A DNA stretch of 43,959 nt, from assembly GCA_964472545.1 (NCBI GenBank), contig CAYYNP010000045.1, positions 1 through 43,959 of the forward strand. The letters run 5' to 3'. The notes beneath the pieces were generated by a model that had not been told where the DNA came from, did no database searches, and worked only from the letters and a program-made list of their open reading frames with translations. Positions 17,038-26,751 of the stretch are shown piece by piece. The DNA is from CAYYNP01 sp964472545 (GTDB lineage: Bacteria; Planctomycetota; Planctomycetia; Pirellulales; Thermoguttaceae). The number at the start of each line of letters is the position of its first letter. Positions within the stretch are counted from its first letter, which is position 1. The translations under genes were made by a program, and so were the position numbers.

Positions 17038-17865
17038 TTAGAACAACGGCTCTTCTTGCTCCGCGCGGTGGGTTGCCTTCTGCCAGATCAGCCGCACTGG
17101 GCCGTAAAGGGCGAACGCGCTACAGACGACCGGCAGGGAAAAACTGGGGACCACCATCACGGCCACGATCGCAAACACCACCGCCACCACGTGGCCGAAA
17201 CTCCGCTGGCCGCGAAAGATCTGATTCGTCACGTGAGGATACGGCACCCGCGATACCATCAGCAAGGCCAGCAGCACGGCGAAGAACGGCAGCACGCCCT
17301 GCACGGCAACCTCGATCTGCTCTGCGTAGGCCAGCGGGTGCGTGGTGCTGTGGAGCCGGTTGAAGAGGATCGCGAACGAGGCGATCGTGGCCGCCGCCGC
17401 CGGCGTGGGCAGCCCGCTGAAGGAAAGGTGGTCGTCTTCCTCGCCCGTCTCCACGTTGAAGCGAGCCAGCCGCAACGCCGAACATGCGGCAAACGCGGCG
17501 GCGATCACCCATACCGAGTTGTTGAGCAACACGCCGTCGAGCGACGTGAATCGCGGGCACATCTTCACCAGCAGGAAACCCGGCGCCACGCCAAACGTGA
17601 CCGCGTCGCAAAGGCTGTCCAACTGGGCCCCGAAGTCGCTCGAGGTCTTCGACAGCCGGGCGACGTAACCGTCCAAGGCGTCGAACACCATGCCCAGGAA
17701 GATCAGCCAGCCGGCGACCATCACGTTGTGTACGTCCAGCGAATCCATCACCGCCGAGGCCGGCTTGTCGATCCGGGAAGCCACCACAATGGCGAAGAAC
17801 CCGCAGACGAGGTTCCCTAGGGTGAACATCGTGGGCAGAACGGCAACGGTTCGTATGGGGCGCAT
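17038..17865 (-). CDS. pssA: CDP-diacylglycerol-serine O-phosphatidyltransferase
   Basis: It makes phosphatidylserine from CDP-diacylglycerol and serine in the inner membrane. The CDP-alcohol phosphotransferase signature DGxxARx8GxxxDxxxD is complete in DGYVARLSKTSSDFGAQLD followed by SLCD. About eight hydrophobic segments are seen. The N-terminus MRPIRTVAVLPTMFTLGNLV fits the type II (Bacillus-like) PssA. Its neighbour upstream is the decarboxylase that uses its product, 66 bases away, so the pair makes phosphatidylethanolamine. The gap between them contains a CAGTAGGCAG-type tandem repeat. Confidence 0.95.
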   Translation of the reverse strand: MRPIRTVAVLPTMFTLGNLVCGFFAIVVASRIDKPASAVMDSLDVHNVMVAGWLIFLGMVFDALDGYVARLSKTSSDFGAQLDSLCDAVTFGVAPGFLLVKMCPRFTSLDGVLLNNSVWVIAAAFAACSALRLARFNVETGEEDDHLSFSGLPTPAAAATIASFAILFNRLHSTTHPLAYAEQIEVAVQGVLPFFAVLLALLMVSRVPYPHVTNQIFRGQRSFGHVVAVVFAIVAVMVVPSFSLPVVCSAFALYGPVRLIWQKATHRAEQEEPLF

Positions 17866-17875
17866 GTTTGGTTAC

Positions 17876-17905
17876 CAGTCGACAGTAGGCAGTATGCAGT
17901 AGGCA
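17876..17905 (-). repeat. CAGTAGGCAG-type short tandem repeat
   Basis: The plus strand reads CAGTCGACAGTAGGCAGTAT followed by GCAGTAGGCAG. It is related, in reverse orientation, to the tandem repeat at 15451-15491. It lies between psd and pssA. Confidence 0.6.
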
Positions 17906-17931
17906 GCGTGGCTCAGATCACAAATCATAGA

Positions 17932-18933
17932 TTACAGCTCCCCCTCTTCCTTCTCTTCCTTCTCCACGAACCGCGCCAGCACGCTCCGGCCGGCCTTGAC
18001 GCGATCGCCGATCTTGGCCTCGATCTGCAGGGTATCCACGTCGGGCAAGATCAACTCGGTTCGCGAGCCGAGCTTGATCATGCCGATCTTCGCGCCGCGG
18101 GCCACCACTTCGCCGGGGCGCAGATCGCAGACGATCCGCCGGGCCAGCGTGCCGGAAATCTGCCGCACCACAAACGGCCGATACGGCGGCGCCGCTTCTT
18201 CGAGGCCGATCCAGGTGTTTTCGTTCCGCAAGGCGCTCTCGGGCTTCAGCGCACTGAGAAACTCGCCGGGCGAGTACTTCAACGCAATCACCCGACAGGC
18301 AGTGGGCGCTCGGTTCAAATGCACGTTCAGCACCGACAGAAACAACCCGATGCGAACCGCCGGCCCGCCGATGAACTCGTCGTGCTCCAGACGCGTGATC
18401 TCGACCACCTTGCCGTCGGCCGGCGAGACCATCAACCCCGGCTCTTGCGGCACGCGCCGCGGCGGGTCGCGGAAGAAGTAGACCACCAAACAGAACATCG
18501 CCCCGGGCACGATCGCTGCCAGGCCCAGCCACGCCGTCAGCAGCGAACACAGCCACGCGACGAGAATGGTGGCGGCCAAGAGCGGCAGCCCCATCAGCGC
18601 CAACTCGGCGAGACCCCACCTGGCGAAGGGGAGGCGTTCTCTCCATCGGAATGGATCGTCGGCCGGGGCCCAGTCGCACGTGCAGCGGTTGCGGACGAAT
18701 TTCAGGTCCCGCGGGTCGAGGATCTCGTGTGGGGCCCCGCTGCAATCGCCGCGCCGCAGTTCGGCCATCCGGCGGACGTAGCCCGGCCGAAACCGCTTCA
18801 GCCACCATCGCCGCCAGCGTCCCCAGGCCAACTCGATCCGATAGCACGCCCCTCCGCCGGGCTGCACGCTGACGAAATTCTCCGGCAGCGGCTCGACGGT
18901 CTTTCGCTCGGAGGTGGCTTCGGTAGTGCTCAT
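17932..18933 (-). CDS. psd: Phosphatidylserine decarboxylase, PSD-A type, with N-terminal extension
   Basis: The enzyme converts phosphatidylserine to phosphatidylethanolamine using a pyruvoyl group made by self-cleavage. The cleavage site is the Gly289-Ser290 bond in IKLGSRTELILP, close to the C-terminus, as in the short archaeal-type PSD-A. The catalytic domain spans about residues 145-325, with FFRDPPRRVP, VSPADGKVVEI and the His-bearing SVLNVHLNRAP. Two membrane segments lie at about 108-152. Residues 1-105 form an unusual Arg/Trp/Cys-rich extension (CSGAPHEILDPRDLKFVRNR, CTCDW) not found in standard PSD-A proteins of about 215 aa. I chose ATG 18933 rather than the longer frame start at 19065; no strong RBS precedes either. 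Confidence 0.9.
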   Translation of the reverse strand: MSTTEATSERKTVEPLPENFVSVQPGGGACYRIELAWGRWRRWWLKRFRPGYVRRMAELRRGDCSGAPHEILDPRDLKFVRNRCTCDWAPADDPFRWRERLPFARWGLAELALMGLPLLAATILVAWLCSLLTAWLGLAAIVPGAMFCLVVYFFRDPPRRVPQEPGLMVSPADGKVVEITRLEHDEFIGGPAVRIGLFLSVLNVHLNRAPTACRVIALKYSPGEFLSALKPESALRNENTWIGLEEAAPPYRPFVVRQISGTLARRIVCDLRPGEVVARGAKIGMIKLGSRTELILPDVDTLQIEAKIGDRVKAGRSVLARFVEKEEKEEGEL

Positions 18934-19240
18934 CGCACGACGGCAATAGAGGGGACAACAAAGGGCAAATAGGGCGGCAAACCTACATCGTACTGCCTGG
19001 CGGTGGGTTTGAGAAGGAAGGCTCATACCGTGTGTGGGCGTGAATCGGCCGCCGACATAACACAATTCGCAGCCGATGACTGCCCTCGCAGCCCCCGCTG
19101 GTCAACTGGCCCCAGATCGCGCAGAATAGCCGGTTTCGTAGCCACACCTAAACCCTAGGCCGTTGCGGCAGCGCGTTGCCGCAGCGACGGACAATACCCC
19201 TCTTCTGGGCCACACTTTTGACAGATTGGAAAGACGAGAC
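18934..19240. other. 307-base divergent intergenic region between psd and eno
   Basis: No gene is seen. A hairpin with a 10-base stem lies at 19161-19186 (CGTTGCGGCA / TGCCGCAGCG, one G-U pair). Promoters of both divergent genes should be here; I found no convincing consensus pair. TTGACA at 19217 is too close to the eno start to serve as its -35. Confidence 0.5.
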
Positions 19241-20524
<1,284 letters not shown>

Positions 20525-20545
20525 ATAGCCGCAAGATTCGAGTCG

Positions 20546-20624
20546 GGGTGCCATGCCCACGCTTGCGTGGGCATGCCGTTTTGGGGGTTGCCAACATGCC
20601 CACGCAAGCGTGGGCATGGCACCC
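20546..20624. repeat. Perfect 30-bp inverted repeat downstream of eno
   Basis: Arms 20546-20575 and 20595-20624 are exact reverse complements (30 of 30) with a 19-base spacer. Each arm contains the palindrome CATGCCCACGC-TT-GCGTGGGCATG shape. A spurious ATG within it (20548) opens the following reading frame. It could act as an eno terminator, but there is no T-run. Confidence 0.9.
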
Positions 20625-20682
20625 TTTGGCGTTGAAACGAAGCGGCGTCTCGCCCGGCGATGACGCCTACGATGGGATCACT

Positions 20683-21219
20683 TTGGACAGCCTACTCGAA
20701 GAACCCACGCCGATCATCTTCCTCGGGGTGCTCGTCGAGGCCGTGTTGGGCGTTGTGCTGCTGCGCACCGGCCGCGGCATTTGGCTCTGGGCGATGGCGG
20801 CCGTGGTGCTGGCGGTGCTGGCGGGCCTCTACCTGGAATCGGCCGTGGTGACCGAGCGCGAGCGCGTCGAGGCCGTGCTCGAAGCGGCCGTGGCGGCGGT
20901 GGCCGACAACGACCAGCAGGAGGTCCTGCGCCACATCCACCCAACTGCGGCCGACGCCCGAACGTTAGTGGATCAAGGCTTCGGCGCCCTGCGCTTCACC
21001 GACGCCAGGATCACTCACCTGGAAATCCAGATCAACAACACGGCCAGCCCGCCGATGGCGATTGCCGAAGTAACCGGCACGATCTGGTACGAGCCGCTGC
21101 GGTCCGATGTCTTCGGCAACACGTACACGCTGCCGTGTAATGTCGAGTTGCGCCGCTATCCGGAGCCCGACGGCTGGATGATCACCGGCGCGTCCTGGGG
21201 CGATCTGCCCTATCCATAA
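20683..21219 (+). CDS. Membrane-anchored protein of unknown function (178 aa)
   Basis: I place the start at TTG 20683 because the only upstream in-frame ATG (20548) lies inside the inverted repeat, and the region between reads as translated repeat. The protein has two adjacent membrane segments (TPIIFLGVLVEAVLGVVLL and WLWAMAAVVLAVLAGLYL), then a coiled stretch VTERERVEAVLEAAVAAVAD. A soluble domain follows with HIHPTAADARTLVDQGFGAL and ends in a beta-rich part. The C-terminal domain size and pattern recall an NTF2/SnoaL-like alpha+beta fold, but I do not claim it. It lies 30-60 bases downstream of the eno repeat, on the same strand. Start uncertain, coding likely. Confidence 0.68.
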   Translation: MDSLLEEPTPIIFLGVLVEAVLGVVLLRTGRGIWLWAMAAVVLAVLAGLYLESAVVTERERVEAVLEAAVAAVADNDQQEVLRHIHPTAADARTLVDQGFGALRFTDARITHLEIQINNTASPPMAIAEVTGTIWYEPLRSDVFGNTYTLPCNVELRRYPEPDGWMITGASWGDLPYP

Positions 21220-21247
21220 CACGTCACGTCATTCCGGCGTACGGCAG

Positions 21248-21277
21248 TTGACAAGTGATGATTGCCGATGGTGTAAT
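21248..21277 (+). promoter_or_regulatory. Sigma-70-like promoter
   Basis: TTGACA (21248-21253), 18-base spacer, TGTAAT (21272-21277). Transcription would begin near 21284, about 50 bases before the ATG at 21335. Consensus-based prediction only. Confidence 0.5.
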
Positions 21278-21334
21278 GGCGGTGGTACTCGGCAGCCGGC
21301 CAAATCCGTCCGTCCTATCGACCTGGAGACGAAA

Positions 21335-21880
21335 ATGAACCTACCTCGAAATGCTGTCCGCTTGGGCTTCGTCGTGTTCGTGCTGGCTGCGACGACCGGC
21401 TGCGTTCGCGAGACGACCGACGGGTCGGCGCGGGTGTTTTCCTACGAACTTTGGCTGCCGCTTCTGGTTCTGGGGGCGGGCGTCGCCGCCGCGCCGATCG
21501 GTTGGGTCTTACGCAAGACATCGGGCCGGCTGGGATGGGGGCTGCTGATCGTCGGCCCGCTGGCGGCAATCTTCTTCGCCCCCTCGCTGTTTTCCGAGCG
21601 TGCCGTGGTGGACGAAGAAGGCTATACGTCGCATGGCGGCATCTGGGGGCTGACGACCTCGCACGAAGTCCGCTTCGATGATCTGACGCTGGTGCGGATC
21701 ACCTCCAAAGAGGTCCGCGGGCGCCGCGGCAGGCGCAAGACCGAGTACTACATCGTATGCGTGCGAAAGGACGGCACCAGCGAGGAAGTGCCCGTGAACA
21801 ACGACGTGACGGAAGCCGCCACGCTCTACTTCATTGAAAAACTGGTCGATCGCGAGATTCCCGTTCTCAACCAAACGTGA
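21335..21880 (+). CDS. Small exported or lipoprotein-like membrane protein of unknown function (181 aa)
   Basis: ATG 21335 has GGAG seven bases upstream. The N-terminus MNLPRNAVRLGFVVFVLAAT ends at a possible but weak lipobox (TTGC, Cys23). Two further hydrophobic segments follow (LWLPLLVLGAGVAAAPIGWV and WGLLIVGPLAAIFFAPSLF), then a soluble, basic beta-rich domain with FDDLTLVRITSKEVRGRRGR and a C-terminal helix. The topology resembles PH-like YdbT/bPH domains on two TM helices, which is only an impression. A promoter-like pair lies directly upstream. Convergent with the large operon that follows. Confidence 0.75.
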   Translation: MNLPRNAVRLGFVVFVLAATTGCVRETTDGSARVFSYELWLPLLVLGAGVAAAPIGWVLRKTSGRLGWGLLIVGPLAAIFFAPSLFSERAVVDEEGYTSHGGIWGLTTSHEVRFDDLTLVRITSKEVRGRRGRRKTEYYIVCVRKDGTSEEVPVNNDVTEAATLYFIEKLVDREIPVLNQT

Positions 21881-21915
21881 CGTCTCGAGGCATCGGCCGA
21901 TTCCTGAACTCTTGC

Positions 21916-21938
21916 GAAGTGGAACTCCGCGCCACTTC
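21916..21938. terminator. Hairpin between convergent genes
   Basis: GAAGTGG (21916-21922) pairs with CCACTTC (21932-21938) across a nine-base loop. It lies between stop codons of convergent genes (21880 and 21990). No T-run is present on either side, so its role as a terminator is tentative. Confidence 0.35.
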
Positions 21939-21989
21939 AGTGAATTACCCGGCGCGGCCCCGACTTCTAACCACGGTGCGCCACCGAGA

Positions 21990-24590
21990 CTAATCCCGCT
22001 GGAAGATCGACACCATCCCCATCACGTTCTCCCAGCGGCGGATCGCGACGTCGGCCAAGAACAGCAACAGCAGGAGCCTCAACAGCGCCGGCGTCAAATC
22101 GATGGGGCGGGCGTTGCCGGTCTGGTCCAAGAGGCCGATCGGCTGCGAGTCGGCCAGCACGCTGCCGCCGGCCAGCTTGCACACGCGCTCGAGCAGGTGC
22201 AGATCGACGCGTCCGCTGGCCGTTTCGCCGGAAACCCGATGCACGTGGCCCGCCGAGACCATCTTTCCGGCAGACCGCGCGCGGACCAGGTAGACACCCG
22301 GCTCGGCCGGCAAGAAACTGCCCGTATAGCGTCCCGGGGCCGATTGGCTGAGCTGCACCTGTTCGAGATGCCGGGTGCTCGAGCCCAACGCCCCGGCGGC
22401 GCGGAAGTAGACGTCGGCGGTGACCGAAGCCCGATCGGCAAACTGGGCCGGATTGTGCAGCAGGTCGACGCCAATCTCGACCGACGGGGAGGCGTCGACG
22501 AGCGAGATATCCATCGTGCGGCTCTGGGGCTCACGGGCCGTCTCGCGGAAGACCTGGGCCCAAAACTGGCTGAACGAGGTCTGCCACTGCTCGATCCACA
22601 GCACCGACCAGTTCGATTTGCAGTCGGAAGTGAACGCCGTCACCTTGCCCAGCCCGTATTGCCAGTGGGCCAAGAGCGGATCGGCCAGATCGGTCACCAG
22701 CGGCACCTGAGCGGTCGACTTGGGGTTGGTCTTGACGTAGCCCAGCAGGTCCGGGGCCTGGTCGACCGGGAAACCCTTGAGCATCGGGTGCGGCTCGACC
22801 TGCTTCGGCTGGAAGGGGTCTTCGCGAATCAGCCGGCCGAGGTGTACCATGGCGTCTTGGGTGAAGATGCGAGGCAAGTTGGTCGGATCGAAACTATGAT
22901 AGAACTGACCGCCGCCGGCCGCGGCGATGGTTTGCATCAGCGCCGCGTTGAAACCCGAGCCGATCCCGACCGTCGAGACGGTAATCCCCTCGGCTTTCAT
23001 CTCCGTGGCCATCTGCCGGTAGCCGCCGCCGTTGGTCTGCCCGTCGCTAAGCACGATCATGTGCTTGGCCTTCGCCTTCACGCCGCTGAGCGCCTGACGG
23101 GCGGCCGTCATGCCGGGTTGCATGTTCGTGCCCCCGCCGGAACTCAACTGGGCAATTTGGCCGTTGATCGTACCCTTATCGTCGACTCGGGTGATCGGCA
23201 CCACCACGTGGGCCGACGAATCGAACGAGACCACGGTCACGTAATCCTTGCTGCTGAGCAGATCGACGGTGGCCACGGCGGCCGACTTGCAGAGTTCGAT
23301 CTTCTGGCCGCTCATTGAGCCCGATCGGTCGATCACCAGCCCCAACGCCACCGACATCCGCTCTTCCTTGTCGTCGGGCGCCCGCATCTTCACCGGCAGG
23401 ACTTCTTCGATGGCGGTCTGGTAGTAGCCGCCGGCGCCGAACGAGTTCTTCCCGCCGATCATCACGAACCCGCCGCCGAACGTTTCCACGTAGTCCTTGA
23501 TATTGCCCATCGACTCGGCCGAAAGGCGATGGGCGGCCACGTCGGAGAAGACCACGCCGTCGAAGCCGGAGAGTTGCTGCAATGTCTGGGGGAAGGTCTC
23601 GGGGGTTCGCAGTTCCAACCGGATGCCTTCGGCGGCCATCGCCTGGGTGATGTCGTCGGCCTGGCCCTTTTGGCCTTCCACGTACAACAACCTCGGCCGG
23701 CCACGCACGTCGACCAGGGCCATCGCCTCGTCGTTTTCGGCGATCGCGTCGGCGTCGAAGCCCTCGATCCGGGCACGATAGGTGTAGAGATTGCGCTGCT
23801 GGGGCGTCCGCAGAAACGACACGTTCTGTTGTTGGCCGACGGTCAATTCGAGCGTCTGGCGATCGACTTCCACGCCGTTCTCGAACAGCCGCACCACGCC
23901 TTCGCCCGCCAGCGAGCTGTCGATCTCGGCCCGTAGCTCGATCGAGGCGCCCTCGTCGGAGCGAGAACGGCTGCTGGTCAGCCGCACCACGCGCACGTCG
24001 GGGCGCTGTAGCCCGGCCACGGGCGCGGCGTCGATGGCGACGTTTTGCAGGGCCGCGTTTCGGGCGGCCGACTCCAGGTCGCCGTGCGTTTGCAGGCCGT
24101 CGCCGATGAGCACGATCCGCCGCGAGGCGACCGGCGGAAACAGTCCGCAGGCCAAATCCACCGCCGCGGCCAGATCGGTCCGCCCGCCGTCGCTTTCCGG
24201 CAGCGTCGCGTCCAACTCCGGTACCGCCCGATCGAGTCCGGGAGCGCGAAGCACCTGGGCCGTCTGGCCGGCCGAGAGGAACCCCACCTGGGTGTCGTCG
24301 GGCAGTTCTTCGACGAGTTGGCCCAGCCGCACTTCGGCCGCCTGCATGCCGGTAGTGCCCTGGCTTTGTGAGTGGTCGACGATGAAGATCACCGCCGCGT
24401 CGCGATCGGTCCCCTTCACGGCCGGGCCGGCCAACGCAGCCAGCAGCAACAACAACAGCAAACACCGCACCGCCAACAGCGCGCGCCGCCGCGCGGTCGA
24501 CATCGGCCGCAGCGAGCGGCGATGGAACCACCACAGCAGCAACGCGGCCGGCGGAAAGGCAAGCAGATAGTAGGGTTGGATCCAATCCAC
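21990..24590 (-). CDS. Double-VWA membrane protein with glutamine-amidotransferase-like domain
   Basis: The 866-aa protein has two N-terminal membrane segments (about 7-21 and 38-57), then a first VWA domain with the MIDAS motif DHSQS (72-76), TD at 138-139 and GDG (163-165). A beta-rich linker follows, then a class I glutamine-amidotransferase-like domain around 300-400 (YVETFGGGFVMIGGKNSFGA; no nucleophilic Cys-His pair seen). A second VWA domain has an intact MIDAS: DRSGS (421-425), T488 and D516. A final membrane segment is near 835-852. The VWA domains face the periplasm. It is the last gene of the MoxR operon, 69 bases after the BatA-like gene, and is probably a client of MoxR. Confidence 0.9.
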   Translation of the reverse strand: MDWIQPYYLLAFPPAALLLWWFHRRSLRPMSTARRRALLAVRCLLLLLLLAALAGPAVKGTDRDAAVIFIVDHSQSQGTTGMQAAEVRLGQLVEELPDDTQVGFLSAGQTAQVLRAPGLDRAVPELDATLPESDGGRTDLAAAVDLACGLFPPVASRRIVLIGDGLQTHGDLESAARNAALQNVAIDAAPVAGLQRPDVRVVRLTSSRSRSDEGASIELRAEIDSSLAGEGVVRLFENGVEVDRQTLELTVGQQQNVSFLRTPQQRNLYTYRARIEGFDADAIAENDEAMALVDVRGRPRLLYVEGQKGQADDITQAMAAEGIRLELRTPETFPQTLQQLSGFDGVVFSDVAAHRLSAESMGNIKDYVETFGGGFVMIGGKNSFGAGGYYQTAIEEVLPVKMRAPDDKEERMSVALGLVIDRSGSMSGQKIELCKSAAVATVDLLSSKDYVTVVSFDSSAHVVVPITRVDDKGTINGQIAQLSSGGGTNMQPGMTAARQALSGVKAKAKHMIVLSDGQTNGGGYRQMATEMKAEGITVSTVGIGSGFNAALMQTIAAAGGGQFYHSFDPTNLPRIFTQDAMVHLGRLIREDPFQPKQVEPHPMLKGFPVDQAPDLLGYVKTNPKSTAQVPLVTDLADPLLAHWQYGLGKVTAFTSDCKSNWSVLWIEQWQTSFSQFWAQVFRETAREPQSRTMDISLVDASPSVEIGVDLLHNPAQFADRASVTADVYFRAAGALGSSTRHLEQVQLSQSAPGRYTGSFLPAEPGVYLVRARSAGKMVSAGHVHRVSGETASGRVDLHLLERVCKLAGGSVLADSQPIGLLDQTGNARPIDLTPALLRLLLLLFLADVAIRRWENVMGMVSIFQRD

Positions 24591-24659
24591 TTCGGGTTTA
24601 TGACTCGGAGTTTATGATCTGTGATTTGTATAAGGTGTCACGTCGTCCTTGCTTGCCGC

Positions 24660-26708
24660 CTAATAGGCCAGGTAGCGGTGGAACATCCAGCTTTCGACAA
24701 TCAGCAGGCCAAAGACGCCCCACAACAGCCAGGGCGTCAGGTCGCCCCGCAGCCACCAGGCCGTTGCGGCGGCAACGTCTTCCGTGTCTTCATCGGGCGA
24801 AGCGATCAACGTCTCCTGAGACGACAGCAGCGACGCCGATCCGGCCTGGCCGGCGTCGGTTTCCCAAAGGCCGACACGATCGAGTTCGGCCGTCTGGCCG
24901 GTCAGCGGCACGACCGACCGGCGCGACTCTTCGGCGTCCGGGTCGTGCCAGGTGATGTTCTCGCCGTCGAGTTTCATCAACTCGCCCGTGCGGAAGTTCA
25001 TCCCTTCGGCCGCTTGAAGCTGCTGCTGCGCGGCCCAGTAGATGGCATTGCCGATCAGCAGCGGATAGGACGACATCAGCGGGAGTCGCTCGGAACGCTG
25101 TGGGCTGAATCCGAAGGCAACGATTCGCTGTCCGCCGACTTCGCCGGCCACCAAGACGGGGCCTTTCAGGCCGGTCAACAGCGGCTGCAACTGCCCGCCG
25201 GCCTCGAACACGACCGTCTGCCTCAGCGTCAAACGTCCGGTGGCCACGCCGAAGAGCACCAAGTGGCCCTCTCCCGGCGCCCGCAGCGCGTCCAAGGGCA
25301 AACCGCCGCCGGCGATCGGTGCAGCCCGAATCGGCCCGCTCGACCCGGGCGGATCGATCACCACCACCGGCACGTCGGAGGGCCACTCCGGCGGCAGCCA
25401 GCCGTCGAAGATCACCAGCTTGATCTGTTCGTCTTCGCTGGCGACCGCCGGCGGAGGCCAATTGGCCGGCCCGCCTTGGAGCATCAAGATCTCGCCACGC
25501 TCGCCCAGCGTGGTCAGAGCCAACTCGGTGAACGGGTCGGGCGATTCGGTGATCCAGAGGATGCGCACAGGCCGCCGGCGCGGGATCTTGGCGTAGACCA
25601 CGTCGTCGGTCGGCAACACGTCGCCGTTCACCTTCAGATGCAATCGCATCACCCGATCCGCATCCACGGCCGCGACGGGCGTAAGCTGCGGTTGATGCTT
25701 CACGCCCGGCTCGAGTTCCATTTCCCGGATTTCCACCAGCTTATCGTCGAGCGTTACTTCCAACGTCGCCTCGATCGGCTCGGCACACGCGGAGCGAACC
25801 TGTACGAAGACGTCGTACTGGCCGCGTTCCATCGGTGTGGGCCGTAGCGAGAACGCCGTGATGCCTGCGTTTATGGGGTTGCGCAGCGCCACGCGAACGT
25901 GATCGACTTCGACGTCGGCAGAGTCATCCGGGGCTTCGTCATCCGGGGCTTCGGCAGGCTCTTCTGTGGGCGGCGATTCTTGACCTGCCGCCGCATCTTC
26001 GTTCTCTTCCTCCGGCGGAGAATCCGTTGCGTCCGGCGCCGGCTCGGGCGCCTTCAGCAGATCGGCGTTCGCTTCCACCGGCTCCGGCGCGGCCGGCGGC
26101 AGGGCGTCGGTAAAATGCCAGATGCGGGCCGGTGTCTTCAGCGAAGCGATACGGCGGGCCAATTGCAGCGCGGCCGCCGCGTCGCCCTCGGTCGGACGGA
26201 CCTCGACCGTCGCCAGCGCCCGCCGGGCACGGCGGTGGTCGAGCGAACGCGACAACAACACCTCGGCGCGTTGGTCGTAGGCGATCAGCGTCACTTCCAC
26301 GCCGGCCTGCAGCCCGTCCAAGCGGGTTTTAGCCAACTCGATGGCTTCCTCCAAGCGAGTCTTGCCGAGCTTCCCGTCTTCGCCGTCTTCCTCTACCCGG
26401 GCCGCCATCGAGGCCGAACGATCCAACAAGATCACCACCATCTGCATCGATTCGGCCGGCGGAGCCACCACCAACCGCCCCAGGGCCGCCGCACCTGCGA
26501 CGATCACCAAGATGCTCAGCAGCAGCGACAACAGGTGCTTCAGCCACTTCAACCAGGTGGAGTCTTGATGTTCCCGCGCCAGCCACTTGAAAAACGGCAG
26601 CGTACTGGTGCGAACCGTCCGCGGCCGAGGCCGAAATAGATACAGCACGATCGGCACCAGCACCAGCGGCACCCAGGAGTAGAACAAGATGGGTTCGAGA
26701 AATCGCAT
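24660..26708 (-). CDS. BatA-like membrane protein with VWA domain
   Basis: The 682-aa protein opens with the BatA N-terminal domain (two membrane helices; FLEPILFYSWVPLVLVPIVL, then LKHLLSLLLSILVIVAGAAA). This is followed by a VWA domain with MIDAS motif DRSAS (96-100). Between about 205 and 270 is a long acidic Pro/Glu/Asp/Ala linker. The second half is a soluble region with FDGWLPPEWPSDVPVVVIDP and a Gly/Pro-rich loop, resembling the amidotransferase-like domain of the next protein. A C-terminal membrane helix lies at about 655-672. It is 43 bases downstream of the DUF58 gene. Bat proteins are linked to aerotolerance and envelope stress; the function here is inferred. Confidence 0.9.
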   Translation of the reverse strand: MRFLEPILFYSWVPLVLVPIVLYLFRPRPRTVRTSTLPFFKWLAREHQDSTWLKWLKHLLSLLLSILVIVAGAAALGRLVVAPPAESMQMVVILLDRSASMAARVEEDGEDGKLGKTRLEEAIELAKTRLDGLQAGVEVTLIAYDQRAEVLLSRSLDHRRARRALATVEVRPTEGDAAAALQLARRIASLKTPARIWHFTDALPPAAPEPVEANADLLKAPEPAPDATDSPPEEENEDAAAGQESPPTEEPAEAPDDEAPDDSADVEVDHVRVALRNPINAGITAFSLRPTPMERGQYDVFVQVRSACAEPIEATLEVTLDDKLVEIREMELEPGVKHQPQLTPVAAVDADRVMRLHLKVNGDVLPTDDVVYAKIPRRRPVRILWITESPDPFTELALTTLGERGEILMLQGGPANWPPPAVASEDEQIKLVIFDGWLPPEWPSDVPVVVIDPPGSSGPIRAAPIAGGGLPLDALRAPGEGHLVLFGVATGRLTLRQTVVFEAGGQLQPLLTGLKGPVLVAGEVGGQRIVAFGFSPQRSERLPLMSSYPLLIGNAIYWAAQQQLQAAEGMNFRTGELMKLDGENITWHDPDAEESRRSVVPLTGQTAELDRVGLWETDAGQAGSASLLSSQETLIASPDEDTEDVAAATAWWLRGDLTPWLLWGVFGLLIVESWMFHRYLAY

Positions 26709-26751
26709 CGGCTACGTCAATCGAGGCACGTCTAATAGGTTCCCATCACGT

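Noticed and set aside
19217..19222. TTGACA just upstream of eno
   Set aside because: It is only 18 bases before the ATG, leaving no room for a -10 and a transcription start.
20548..20682. N-terminal extension of the 178-aa membrane protein from ATG 20548
   Set aside because: The extension is translated inverted repeat; the paired arm encodes nothing conserved.
21834..23318. Long plus-strand open frame (494 codons) opposite the double-VWA gene
   Set aside because: It has no recognisable domain and is antisense to a protein with two intact MIDAS motifs.
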